This document shows, piece after piece, positions 1 through 8,447 of a stretch of 25,733 nt of DNA. The stretch spans positions 854,047 through 879,779 of the forward strand of contig BFEA01000348.1 in NCBI GenBank assembly GCA_003427395.1, given 5' to 3'. The position numbers and the translations under genes are program-made. How positions within the stretch are numbered: the first letter of the stretch is position 1; every line of letters starts with the position of its first letter. The stretch is from Chara braunii (Eukaryota > Streptophyta > Charophyceae > Charales > Characeae). The notes under the pieces are model-generated. The model was not told the origin of the DNA, did no database searches, and saw only the letters and a program-made list of their open reading frames with translations.

Positions 1-64
1 GTAGAGGTAGTAGGAAATCGAGCAGGGCAGTCACCGCAGGCAGTCCGGCTACTACTACATTGTT

Positions 65-114
65 ATGCATTGAAGATTGAAGGCAAGAAATGCATTAAAG
101 ATTGAAGGCAAGAA
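65..114. repeat. 25-bp tandem duplication
   Basis: Two adjacent 25-bp units (65-89 and 90-114) begin ATGCATT and differ at one base. No coding role is evident; it looks like a simple local duplication. Confidence 0.85.
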
Positions 115-771
115 ATCAGGCTTTCTTTATTTAGAGACTTCAGTGTTTTGTTTGCTCCTCCTAAGCGGTGTGCATTCGGCTTCGGTATTCTGCCGTCAAC
201 TCTGCTGCTCAATCCTGCTTGTTCTTCTACGAGATATTGCTTTCTGGAAAAAATGCTTTTGGGAAAAATTGCATTCTGGAAAAATTGTGCGTGCTCTCAG
301 TGCACGGGTTCTTGCAGAGAGGATGGAAAAAGAAAGAACAAGAAAAGAAATACAAAGTCTGTCGTTATAACTCGGGGCAAGTTGGCCAAGTATGGTTACG
401 GAACTACCGTCTTCCCCCCAACACAAGCCACCCTCATCGTGACTGAATTGGACCGCGGGAGACCGTATATACGTTCGTGATGAGCGTGTGTTGAGCTAGG
501 GGGAAGATGGCTGCTGCCAGTCCGTGGTTGTCGACAAGGGGCTCATGCATATTAGACCAAAGAAGTCGTCCCTTACCTGGACAGGGTGTAGTCCATCACG
601 CCGATTGCCGACTCCCTCCACCGTTGTCACATGCATTCCTTCCACGGAGTAGAGCGGTGCCAGGCATGAATTTACGGACTGATGTCTGATCCCTTTCCAT
701 CAACAGCACCTCTGCTAAGGAACTCCTAACAGAAGAACAACTGTTTCCTTACTCCTCACCCCTCACTTCTT
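115..771. other. Intergenic, no gene seen
   Basis: Open frames here are short (up to about 110 codons), overlap each other in several frames and show no recognisable domain. Around 240-290 there is a short imperfect repetition of a CTGGAAAAA-type motif. I see nothing else. Confidence 0.5.
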
Positions 772-773
772 TC

Positions 774-818
<45 letters not shown>

Positions 819-840
819 AGTGACACACACACACACAGTG

Positions 841-874
<34 letters not shown>
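772..874. repeat. Compound (CT)n-(CA)n microsatellite
   Basis: A (CT)n run to about 794 passes directly into (CA)n up to about 874, interrupted twice near 819-842 by GTGACAC/GTGTCAC variants. It is an imperfect compound microsatellite. Confidence 0.95.
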
Positions 875-876
<2 letters not shown>

Positions 877-1056
877 CAGTGGGCTAGGGAAGGTCTGGGG
901 ATCAAGTCCTGGTATCTGCAATGTGGCGCTAACTGGGTGAAACCCTTTCAACCATACTACTGTTCATCATCCGACACTGAAAATTGAGGCCAGGATTCGT
1001 TATTAGTAACTTATTAGTTATTACCTTGCTCTCTTCATTGCCAGAGGCAGCACCAG

Positions 1057-1086
1057 TTCGTTCGTTCGTTCGTTCGTTCGTTCGTT
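1057..1086. repeat. (TTCG)n tetranucleotide microsatellite
   Basis: About 7.5 uninterrupted copies of TTCG. Any translation across it is low complexity and should not be taken as a gene. Confidence 0.95.
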
Positions 1087-1220
1087 CTTCTTCTTTTCCT
1101 TTTTTTTGTTGTTTAAGACGACATCGGCGGCGGGTATGGTGAGGTTGCAACAATATTGAGAATAAAACGATTAGTGACAGAATGGTTCAACACCAAAAAA
1201 AATTATTTTTTTTAAATCAA

Positions 1221-1275
1221 TTGGACCAATTTATGTGTGTCATCCTTGCGCAGGGGCCATGCTAATCTTCTCTGT
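1221..1275 (-). pseudogene. 5'-truncated U6 spliceosomal snRNA copy
   Basis: On the minus strand, 1237-1275 matches the conserved U6 core as I know it: the ACAGAGA box that pairs with the 5' splice site, then the AGC triad region and the GCGCAAGGATGACAC stretch. Past a short deletion it resumes with the U6 3' end (TTGGTCCAA, about 1221-1229) and A/T-rich sequence. The 5' stem-loop and the start of the RNA are not recognisable upstream (positions above 1276), where the sequence diverges. U6 normally works in the catalytic core of the spliceosome and is made by RNA polymerase III. This copy lacks its 5' half and has a damaged 3' region, so I call it a pseudogene, probably a retrocopy. A diverged functional gene is unlikely but not excluded. 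Confidence 0.75.
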
Positions 1276-1696
1276 GATGCAGGTTTTTGAAAATTTCACA
1301 CTCGCAAATTTCTTGCACACTCTTTGTGCGGTGGATGTTCAATGTTGCCCGTACCGATTTTGGTTTTCTAGGTTTTAATAACTCTGTCTTGGTTGTCATC
1401 AAAATCATCTCAAAGAAAACACAAGAAAATAAATATACTTCTATATCGAAAAATAAATGAAGGAAATTGGGGGGGGGGAAAAAAAAACAGCCCAGACCTC
1501 CTAGCACAGGAAATCCTTACTCAGCTCTCTCTTATTGAGCCCTTCTCATTCACACCTTGTTTTCAGTCAACATACAGACGAGCACTGTTCCGTTTTCCTT
1601 TTCCTTTTTTCTTCATGGACTAGCATCCCCAAGTTTAAAACACTTGATTTTAGAACATCAACGCCACAGAAATGAATCGATGGGCTCGACGGATAC
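1276..1696. other. No gene recognised; possible downstream intron
   Basis: This is AT-rich sequence with a G8/A7 homopolymer pair near 1470-1487. If the exon at 1697-1796 is real, this stretch would be its downstream intron on the minus strand. I looked for the next expected coding block (the second iron-sulphur motif, CGFCTPG-like) and did not find it. Confidence 0.4.
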
Positions 1697-1796
1697 ATGA
1701 TCTTCTTGCTGGCATCGTCATAGCGAGACACCATGACAGTACAAGCACCACAACCACCTTCACCACAGCCAAGCTTTGTCCCGCACAAGCCAATGT
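1697..1796 (-). CDS. Xanthine dehydrogenase-type exon, N-terminal [2Fe-2S] domain (partial)
   Basis: On the minus strand this 100-nt block encodes about 32 residues beginning [19 protein letters not shown] and continuing [14 protein letters not shown]. Its C-x4-C-x2-C spacing is that of the plant-type [2Fe-2S] ferredoxin domain at the N terminus of xanthine dehydrogenase and aldehyde oxidase; the GCGEGGCG form favours xanthine dehydrogenase, the molybdenum enzyme that oxidises hypoxanthine and xanthine to urate. The block is preceded by AG (TGCAG) and followed by GT (GTATCC), so it fits a phase-compatible internal exon from 1796 down to 1697. The open frame beyond it loses similarity. Neighbouring exons were not found within the window, so this may be part of a gene with long introns or an isolated fragment. 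A (CA)n tract begins 24 bp upstream of the exon in its own direction. Confidence 0.75.
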
Positions 1797-1818
1797 CTGC
1801 ATTGTACTCCCCAATCAG

Positions 1819-1819
<1 letters not shown>

Positions 1820-1871
<52 letters not shown>

Positions 1872-1872
1872 N

Positions 1873-1918
<46 letters not shown>

Positions 1919-1960
1919 CACACACACACACACACGCACACACACACACACACACACACA
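1820..1960. repeat. (CA)n microsatellite, 141 bp
   Basis: Almost pure (CA)n with CG interruptions near 1911 and 1935 and an ambiguous base at 1872, so its true length is uncertain. On the minus strand it is (TG)n lying just upstream of the predicted acceptor at 1797-1798. Threonine-histidine or valine-cysteine frames across it are artefacts. Confidence 0.97.
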
Positions 1961-2945
1961 GGAGACCATGTCAAACTGTATCTTCCATGTGGCTGAATGA
2001 CGTACGACTGCACGCATGTAAGAAATACTGAGAATGTTTTGATAAACAAAACATCAGCTCAAGCTTCAAAACTTGAAAACTTTAAATAATTCAAATCATG
2101 GCATTATCATGCCAAATACAACCACCTCAGGGAGTACTCTCTCCTTGCGCTCCTAGCCCCACGCAACACTGCCCCCTCCAACCCCTTAAGAACATAAGGA
2201 CAAAAGAAAAGGACAAAAAAGGAACAGCAAGTCTAACGCGCAGGTTCGGATTTCTGTCCCGATTCGTCCGTGAACACGTATCAGAGACATGCCGCATCTC
2301 CATCTGAGCAGAACACGTGACTATCGTCTAGACAGGGATAGCTGTGGTCACAGGTGGTATGTCGTCCTTAAGCCGCAAGTACACGGCCCCAGCCTTGCAG
2401 AAAGTTTTTGTTGCCACAAGCAAAACTCGGAGGGGCCGTTGAAAAAAAAAAATTGGCGGCCTCCGAAGTGGTGCGGGTTTCGTGCTGACCCCCGCGGGCC
2501 GATGTGTGGTGTACTGGTGCTTTAAGACTCCTGAGTCCTCTTTTTATTTATTTTTCATTTGTTTTTTCTCGATCGCATTAATCCACGAAGGAGAGAAGTG
2601 AGGTGTCTTTGGAGGAAGGGTCTGGAATTCCACAAAGGTACAAAAATTATTTGTAATATTCGTATTGTGTTCATTGATAAGTGCAAGGATTTTACATCCT
2701 CGCAAATGCTGGAAAAAGGCCTCGCCCAGCCTAGTAAGTGAAGGTGGGCCCGCAAATGTGTGCCTAGGCCTGAGTGTAGGCCGATGTGGGCAGGAAATGG
2801 GCCAAAGCAGGGGGACCTTGGCCAACATTGAAAGGACCTGCGCCCGCATGGAACTGTCTGCACAAAGTCGTAACTGTATGCCGACCCTCTCTTAAATTAC
2901 CAAGGCCTTTTAGAGGCCGTTAGGAGCAGATTGGGGCCACAAGAA
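1961..2945. other. No gene recognised
   Basis: Several short frames overlap on both strands without recognisable motifs. If the iron-sulphur exon belongs to a gene, its upstream exon would lie on the minus strand here or further right, but I could not identify one. Confidence 0.4.
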
Positions 2946-3290
2946 TTGGTTGCTGCACGCAGCATCTTCAACCAACCAGTAGAGCCGATTGGTTGGAGAT
3001 GCTGGGCCCATCCAAAATGCTGAGGCCCACCGTACTTACAGTTGAGCCCAAGGCACATTCCGGAAGGCCCTCGGCAAAGCTACTGGGACAGAGGTCGAGC
3101 CCAGTATGAGCAGACTGGTGCCCTGGGCCAAGAGTTGGTTGCTGCATGCAGCATCTTCAACCGACCGGTAGGGCCGATTGGTTGGAGATGCTGGGCCCTT
3201 CGAAAATGCTGAGGCCCAGGGTACCTACAGTTGAGCCCCAGGCACATTCTGGAAGGGCCCTGGGCACAGCTACTGGGACAGCGGTCGAGC
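2946..3290. repeat. Tandem duplication, about 190-bp unit with hairpin
   Basis: Two diverged copies (about 2946-3100 and 3135-3290) lie at an offset of 189-190 bp, each running from TTGGTTGCTGCA to GGTCGAGC. Each begins with a foldback in which GCATCTTCAACC pairs, with one bulge, with GGTTGGAGATGC about 25 bp later. No coding signal is seen. Confidence 0.85.
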
Positions 3291-3341
3291 ATCTGGAGCC
3301 CTGCCAGATCCATCCAGACAGGACAAAAGCACAGGACAAAA

Positions 3342-3364
3342 GCAAGTGAGGCTCGCTCACTTGC
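3342..3364. repeat. Perfect inverted repeat, 9-bp arms
   Basis: GCAAGTGAG and CTCACTTGC are separated by GCTCG. It lies just downstream of the 190-bp duplication. A cruciform or a transposon-end relic is possible; function is unknown. Confidence 0.8.
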
Positions 3365-3713
3365 AACATCCTGGCTGGCTGGTCGGCAGCAGCGCTACCG
3401 CATGTGGGTGATTTATGGAGGTGCTTACCTGGTGGTGATGAGTGGGCTGCCACGGGCGGACTCTTCATTCCTCATTGGGATGCTGTACTTCATGAAGACC
3501 TGTTGTGGTCATTTGAAGTCAAGGTCGATTGGTGCTGTCTGATAGTATGGTAGTCTGGGTGCTGAGCGCCATATAGAAGAGCGACATTGTGGACATTGAT
3601 GATGGAGGCGAGGAGAGGAATTTCAAGACCTTTGCTCTTATTTGGTGTATCTCGTGTTGTGATCTGCTTTCAGTTCGAGCACATGGTTATCTGAGCTTCT
3701 ATGGAATGATGCC
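3365..3713. other. No gene recognised
   Basis: I see neither conserved coding blocks nor obvious repeats here. Confidence 0.4.
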
Positions 3714-3722
3714 TTTTTTTTT

Positions 3723-3755
<33 letters not shown>
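3714..3755. repeat. Poly(T) tract
   Basis: A T-run interrupted by CC at 3723-3724, then 31 T. It could be the minus-strand poly(A) tail of an old retroposed sequence, but no parent sequence was recognised beside it. Confidence 0.85.
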
Positions 3756-3756
<1 letters not shown>

Positions 3757-3930
3757 GGTGGGGCAGGGGGCGGAAGAATGATGCAATTTGGTTTCTGCAT
3801 AAGCAGACCGTTTTTCCTTAAACAAAACAAGTTGTAGAGGTGCGCAACAAATTCAAGGGGAAAAGAACCCAGTCCATGTGGCTGAAGGCCTCGCTGCACA
3901 ACTCACCAAATCATGGCAGAACAAGAATGT

Positions 3931-4052
3931 GGGCGCCTCTCCACTACTTACCAAACGCGCAAAATGAGAATGAATCTTCCACTAGAACATGGAAAGATAC
4001 GCCACCATATTTACTGTCTTTTGTGCATGTGGTGCGGAGCGGCGCAAGGCCC
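3931..4052. mobile_element. MITE-like foldback element, copy 1 (122 bp)
   Basis: It starts GGGCGCC and ends AAGGCCC, with diverged inverted ends, and is flanked on both sides by TGT (3928-3930 and 4053-4055), a 3-bp duplication. The body shares a block (GAATCTTCCACTAGAACATG) with the copies at 16014 and 17353. It has no coding capacity, so it would be a non-autonomous DNA element. Of the three near-complete copies its ends are the most degenerate. Confidence 0.75.
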
Positions 4053-4056
4053 TGTA

Positions 4057-4147
4057 TCTCCCCCTAGAACGTGGAACACCGGCCATATTTTTTTGTTTTT
4101 TTTGTCTCTTTCACATTTCAATTTTGGTGAGTGGAGCTGCAAGGCCC
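4057..4147. mobile_element. MITE-like element, 5'-truncated copy
   Basis: This directly follows copy 1. It carries the body motif CTAGAACGTGGAACAC and a right end, TGGAGCTGCAAGGCCC, but lacks a left end. It is a fragment of the same family. Confidence 0.55.
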
Positions 4148-4158
4148 TCAATGATACA

Positions 4159-4221
4159 GGGCCTCGCCGCACCACTGTCGAAAATGCGATTTTCGACAGT
4201 TTCTCTTCGCCACACAGGCTG
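4159..4221. mobile_element. Foldback fragment of the MITE family
   Basis: Begins GGGCCTCGCCGCACCACTG, a good match to the family's left end. At its centre is a near-perfect palindrome, ACTGTCGAAAAT-GCG-ATTTTCGACAGT (4174-4200). It appears to be two opposed ends without the usual body. Confidence 0.55.
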
Positions 4222-4288
4222 TTGAAGTCGGAGACGGGAAGAAAATCCGCCGCAAGTTGTCAGAGAATGCTTCTCGGCACCTCACCTC

Positions 4289-4345
4289 CTGTCGAAAGTT
4301 GTTGAATCCCCACCCAGCCTCCTGCTACTCCGATGCTTTCGACAG
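4289..4345. repeat. Inverted repeat CTGTCGAAAG / CTTTCGACAG
   Basis: Perfect 10-bp arms at 4289-4298 and 4336-4345 with a 37-bp loop. The arm sequence resembles the palindrome at 4174-4200, so it probably belongs to the same foldback family. Confidence 0.7.
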
Positions 4346-4413
4346 TCCTTGGCTGCGCCATCGACTTCGGTTCGAAATTTGGTGAGTGAGTGGGGGTAAG
4401 GTCGGGATGGACT

Positions 4414-4417
4414 AATG
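4414..4417. repeat. Target-site duplication candidate (left), AATG
   Basis: AATG lies immediately left of the 5' LTR and again immediately right of the 3' LTR (15039-15042). Four bases match; Ty3/gypsy elements usually duplicate 5, so one base may have mutated or the border may be off by one. Confidence 0.6.
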
Positions 4418-4593
4418 TGCAATGACTTGCTGTTTTCTGGTCGCCTGTAGCCTCTCTCTGTCGAGGCTGCACTATAGGTAGGACAGATTCTCAATTTTGT
4501 TTGGCTGAGGGCTAACCGAGAGACCTACCTGTGAGGGAAATTCGTGAGGGACATATCTGCAAATTCGGAAAATATGCAGGGCCGGTACTAAGT

Positions 4594-4785
4594 TACTAAC
4601 AGAATTCCCTACAGCTACCCTGACTGCGAATAGCAGGCCCGGGCTACCCCTAGGACAGACAGGCCCTAAGGGCCTATTCTGATAGACGNTACTAACAGAA
4701 TTCCCTACAGCTACCCTGACTGCGAATAGCAGGCCCGGGCTACCCCTAGGACAGACAGGCCCTAAGGGCCTATTCTGATAGACGG
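4594..4785. repeat. 96-bp tandem duplication inside the 5' LTR
   Basis: Unit 1 (4594-4689) and unit 2 (4690-4785) are identical, with an ambiguous base at the junction (4689). The 3' LTR has one unit. It is either a real duplication or an assembly join at the N. Confidence 0.9.
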
Positions 4786-4890
4786 TCCTATAGCCAATAG
4801 CCGGGTCCGGTAGAGGCCGAGAGGCCGNAACANAAACGGTACCGGTCGGTCAGTCAGTCCGGTCTAGGTCGAGTCTAGGCTAGTGTAGTC

Positions 4891-4898
4891 TATAGATA
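4891..4898 (+). promoter_or_regulatory. TATA-box candidate in the LTR
   Basis: TATAGATA in an otherwise GC-richer stretch of the LTR, repeated at 14147-14154. It would be the natural promoter for the retroelement RNA, but only the motif supports this. Confidence 0.3.
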
Positions 4899-5430
4899 GG
4901 ATGGGCACATTGGTTCAGGGCTTTTGGCAGTTGGTACCGAGTACATCGCTGCTGCGCTACGCGTGAACCGGGGGTGGTGACGGCTCANCGTGGAAGGAGA
5001 CAGGCATAGCCACACCTTTGGAGCGCCGGCCATAGCTGGGACCTGCGCTGTACTCTGCCAGCACGTAGGGGTTGTCAGAGGTCTTGGCTATCGAGGTCTG
5101 CTGGAGGTGAGAGAGATTGGTGCCCTGCTAGACCCTCCCCTGGAGTGGGGTTCCAGGGTGTGGTGCTGCAGCCATAGCTGCAGCTTCTTCCTCAGAGGTC
5201 ATCTTGTCAGGGTTTGGTGGCGCTGCTGCAGACTTCCACCGGGAAGTCTTCCGACACTTCGTCATCATCAGATACTGTGGCGCTGGTCTTCTTCTTCATC
5301 CTCTGAGTGGCGCTTGGCCTCAGAGGCCTGGTTCAGGGTGGCGCTCCCCTCAGGAGGCTGTATCTGGGTGCCGCTTGATGTTTCAGGGGCTCAGGGGTGC
5401 TACGNGTGCTAATCAGGGTTGGGGAGTGAA

Positions 5431-5454
5431 GCGCTGCTCACTTCTGAGCAGCGC
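5431..5454 (+). promoter_or_regulatory. Perfect RNA hairpin upstream of the LTR poly(A) signal
   Basis: GCGCTGCTCA and TGAGCAGCGC enclose the loop CTTC, giving a 10-bp stem with a 4-base loop, 44 nt before AATAAA. The same hairpin is in the 3' LTR at 14687-14710. Confidence 0.8.
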
Positions 5455-5498
5455 ACTGTAGTTCTGAAGTTATCCTGACAATTCGAGACTCTGAGTTT

Positions 5499-5504
5499 AA
5501 TAAA
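5499..5504 (+). terminator. Poly(A) signal AATAAA in the 5' LTR
   Basis: A canonical AATAAA, identical in the 3' LTR (14755-14760), where it would direct 3' end formation of the genomic transcript. Confidence 0.55.
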
Positions 5505-5784
5505 CAGTGTGTAACTGGGTTTTGACTATCGTCGTTTCATTGTTTCCTGGATGTGATCTGCTTGGCTTTTCTTTATGACTGGTTGTGAGGATTGAGTGGA
5601 GTGAATTGCACTTTCCATGTACCGTGTCATATCGCATGGTCAAGTCTTTCGCCGTGTTCTCTCTCCCTGTGCGGTGTGATACTCCTATCCTCTCCCCTTC
5701 CTTCTGTGTATGTATGGGCATACTTGGAAGTCTATGTGAGTGAGTGTTGGTCATCAAACAACAAACAACCAGAATCATAACAGT

Positions 5785-5797
5785 TGGTATCGGAGCT
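5785..5797 (+). promoter_or_regulatory. Primer binding site (initiator tRNA-Met type)
   Basis: TTGGTATCGGAGC lies 2 bases after the LTR end. The usual plant site is TGGTATCAGAGC, complementary to the 3' end of initiator tRNA-Met; one A-to-G difference is present. It primes minus-strand DNA synthesis. Confidence 0.9.
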
Positions 5798-7138
5798 ATT
5801 GGATCCAGGTTCTGGAGCGATTGATGAGTTGGAGCACCCATCATCATCTGGCGAGATACTGGAGTTGAGTCACATGGCTATTCATCATCTTCAGGGTTGT
5901 TGTCAGTAAGGGTGGTGGTTGTGAGTGTTTGGGAAGAAGAATTGGACAGAGGGGGCTCAATCCTGACTAGGGTTGTGCAGGAGTGGTTGGCGATTGGTGC
6001 TCAGAGGCCTGAGAGGCTCTGGGAAGTTATTTTTAGCCTGGCAATTCATCTCGAGGCTGGCGATTGGCAGGGAAGTGATCCCAGGAGGTTGCAATTGTGG
6101 AATTGGGTCAGGATCCCCAATTTCCAGGCAGCACAGTACAGAAAGATGTGGCGCTGCACTGACTTTGTAAGTTATTGACACCTGGGAGTCCGAATTCCTT
6201 GAATCTGTCAGTTGGGGGTGAAGCGCCTCAAGGTAATCTGCTGAATCACTAAGTTTCAGGCAATTTGGTATGTGGGAACACTGGATACTGTCAGGAGATG
6301 AAATTGGCGAGATGGGGTTGACCAGTCAGCCATAGCCAAGGTTTCATGCATCTTCTTCAGAATTGACCCTGAAGTAAGTGTGTTCCTTACTCCAGCCTGT
6401 GCGGCGATTCTGGGACTATTTTTTGAATAGTGAAATTTGGTCTATCTGTCAGTGTACAGTTGAAAATCGAAATTCAGACTATGGAACAACCATATCCAAC
6501 TTCCCCTACCTACCTTCTTTGACTTCTACTAACCCTATTTGACCTTCTTTCTCACTCATATTTCATCTGTGACTGCTTTACAGTATTGCGATCGACACTG
6601 TGTAATGAATTGGTGAATTCAGGGTCCTATCTTCAGTGATAATGCAAATTTGAATTTTGCGTTGACGTAGCTAAAGCTAGGCTAGACTAGGGTCAGTCAT
6701 AACTTTGATTCTGTCCGTCAGAATTCAATTCTGTCGGTCCCTGGTAAATCGCAATTCAGTATTCAATCAGTGTCTGAAATCGCACATCCAGATTTGATGC
6801 TCTAAGTCAGTTACAGTGAAAGTTGTAATTCGCCATACCCAGGGTATGGCATACAGGGTCATACAGTGGTGAAGTCTGTAGGGTAGGTCTAAAAATAGGT
6901 TAACCTGTAAATGGCTGCATCTTGGTCATTAGTGGACACCTATCAAACCCTACTTAGTCACTCTGTCTAATTACTAATCAACACTAACTAGACCAAGACT
7001 GCATTCTGTCAGTTATTGAAGCCGGATTTGCAATGGTTGCATCCAATTGTTGTGTGAGGGCAGGGATGGAAAAATCGTGAAATTGATTTTTGCCTGAGTG
7101 AACTCTAAACTGACTCTGACCCTCGAGCGGTTTGCTGA
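5798..7138 (+). other. Long untranslated leader of the plus-strand element
   Basis: About 1.3 kb between primer site and gag, with stops in all frames and no frame above about 93 codons. I recognise no domain. A pyrimidine-rich CTTCTCTCTCATCAG ending at 7186 resembles a 3' splice site, so part of the leader may be an intron; no donor was identified. Confidence 0.6.
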
Positions 7139-8447
7139 GACTTAGCACTCACTTGCTCAGAACTAACCAATCTTCTCTCTCATCAGTCCTATTTTACTGA
7201 CTGGGATGCCAGGATCACCAGTTTGGAAGATAGCATGGTTGAGCACACTCAGCAGCTGAAAGATATCTCTACCAAGCTGGACCGTCTCTTGGATCACCTG
7301 CAGATCCCCCTTGCTCAGGCAGCTCCTCCTTCTCCCGGGTCATCTCAAGCAGGTTCCCAGAAACCCCCATAATCCAGACCCTCATCTCCATCCTCTTCCG
7401 CCAAATCAAGAGCAGGTTCACAGCCCTCAACACCATTTGAGTTTCAGCGGCCTAAGCTGACACCTCCACCCATGTTCTCAGGTGAGGACCCAAAGGTGGA
7501 TGTTGCAGATTGGGTCGCTATATAGAGAACCTACCTGAGTGGGTTCAAATGTGATGAGGATGTCAAGGTGTCTGCCATCCTTGCTCGCTTGGAGCGGGCT
7601 GCACTGAAATGGTGCACCTCTACCTCCAGCAAGCAAGGTATGGAGATGTCTGATTGGGCGCAGAGGTTGGGGGTGGCTGGATTTCTGCAGGCACTGCAGG
7701 ACCGGTTTGCAGACAAGGAGCAGGCCAGAAAAGCAGCGGACAAAATTTTGCGCCTGGGCCAGAAGAAGTTTGATGGCTCCTTGTCCAAACTGTATTCCAC
7801 CTTTGAGAGTCTAACATCGACTCCTGGGTTGGAGATGAGTGAGCAGGATCTGCTCATTCATTTCCTCAGGGCGGCGCCTGAGCAATTCCAGCTTGCTCTA
7901 TTCTCTCAGGGCCACAAGGACTGGCAGTCCTTTGGCAGAGCAGCCCTGAACTTGGAGTTCAAGCTCCATGTTCATGAAGCACCTTCTGAAGGAAGGAAGG
8001 GACCCTCCTCCAAAGGGCGAAGGAGGAGGAAGGGTGCCCTGTTTGCTGCTGCAGCTTCAGGATCAAATAGTGACGCAACATCCCAAAGTGGGAGCCCTCC
8101 ACCTGGGACTGCTTCATCATCTGTCGCAGATTCTACTGTTTCTTGCACTGGCTGATGCTTTGATGGGCTTGACAAAGGGCAAGGCCCCAACCCAGAAAGC
8201 ATCGACCAGTAAACAGGGGAAAGGAAAGGGACGTACCTCTTCCCCTAGTGCCCAGAGAGTTCCTTTGCCACGCGACGTCCGATGGCCAGCTGATCCCCTT
8301 GATCCTTCCACCTTCCCCTGGCATGCACTCAGGATCCAGGAGGGGGTCTGGACGAAGAGAAAGGACAAGGGGGTCTGCCTGAGATGCGAGGGGGACCATT
8401 TCCTGAAGGGCTGTCCCAGCATGCCTCACATGTCTAGGCAGCTCTAG
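7139..8447 (+). pseudogene. gag: Ty3/gypsy gag polyprotein, decayed
   Basis: Gag forms the virus-like particle in which the element's RNA is copied. The frame opens at 7139 with the first ATG at 7235. It encodes a short coiled-coil-like start (EDSMVEHTQQLKDI), a proline- and serine-rich linker, then a retrotransposon-gag-like helical region (7568-7980) with WCTS, FLQALQDRF and LLIHFLRAAPEQF blocks, a basic stretch and a zinc knuckle. It is broken by TAA at 7370, TAG at 7523 (probably a lost Trp codon) and a frameshift near 8148, after which the frame continues to TAG at 8445. The knuckle is C-x2-C-x3-H-x4-C (8376-8414), one residue short of the usual C-x2-C-x4-H-x4-C. It cannot make a full protein. 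Confidence 0.85.

Larger units (their letters stand above)
4418..5782 (+). repeat. 5' LTR of plus-strand Ty3/gypsy element (1,365 bp)
   Basis: Starts TGCAATGACTTG and ends CATAACA, followed after 2 bases by the primer site. Its partner is 13779-15038. The first 170-odd bases differ from the partner by about 7% with small indels, while the rest (about 1.1 kb) shows one substitution. It contains an extra 96-bp tandem copy absent from the partner. A frame of about 140 codons inside the LTR (4990-5412) recurs identically in the 3' LTR and has no recognisable domain; I do not call it a gene. Confidence 0.95.

Noticed and set aside
1057-1153. Minus-strand frame with repeated Arg-Thr-Asn-Glu
   Set aside because: Produced by the (TTCG)n microsatellite.
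1567-2049. A 160-codon frame with long Val-Cys repeats
   Set aside because: The repeat is translated (CA)n microsatellite. Only the iron-sulphur segment at 1697-1796 is credible, as an exon.
2946-3290. Possible CRISPR-like array
   Set aside because: Only two long, diverged units, no short identical repeats with unique spacers, and a eukaryotic context.
5897-6178. 93-codon frame in the plus-strand leader as an extra retroelement gene
   Set aside because: No recognised domain, and a competing frame overlaps it on the other strand.
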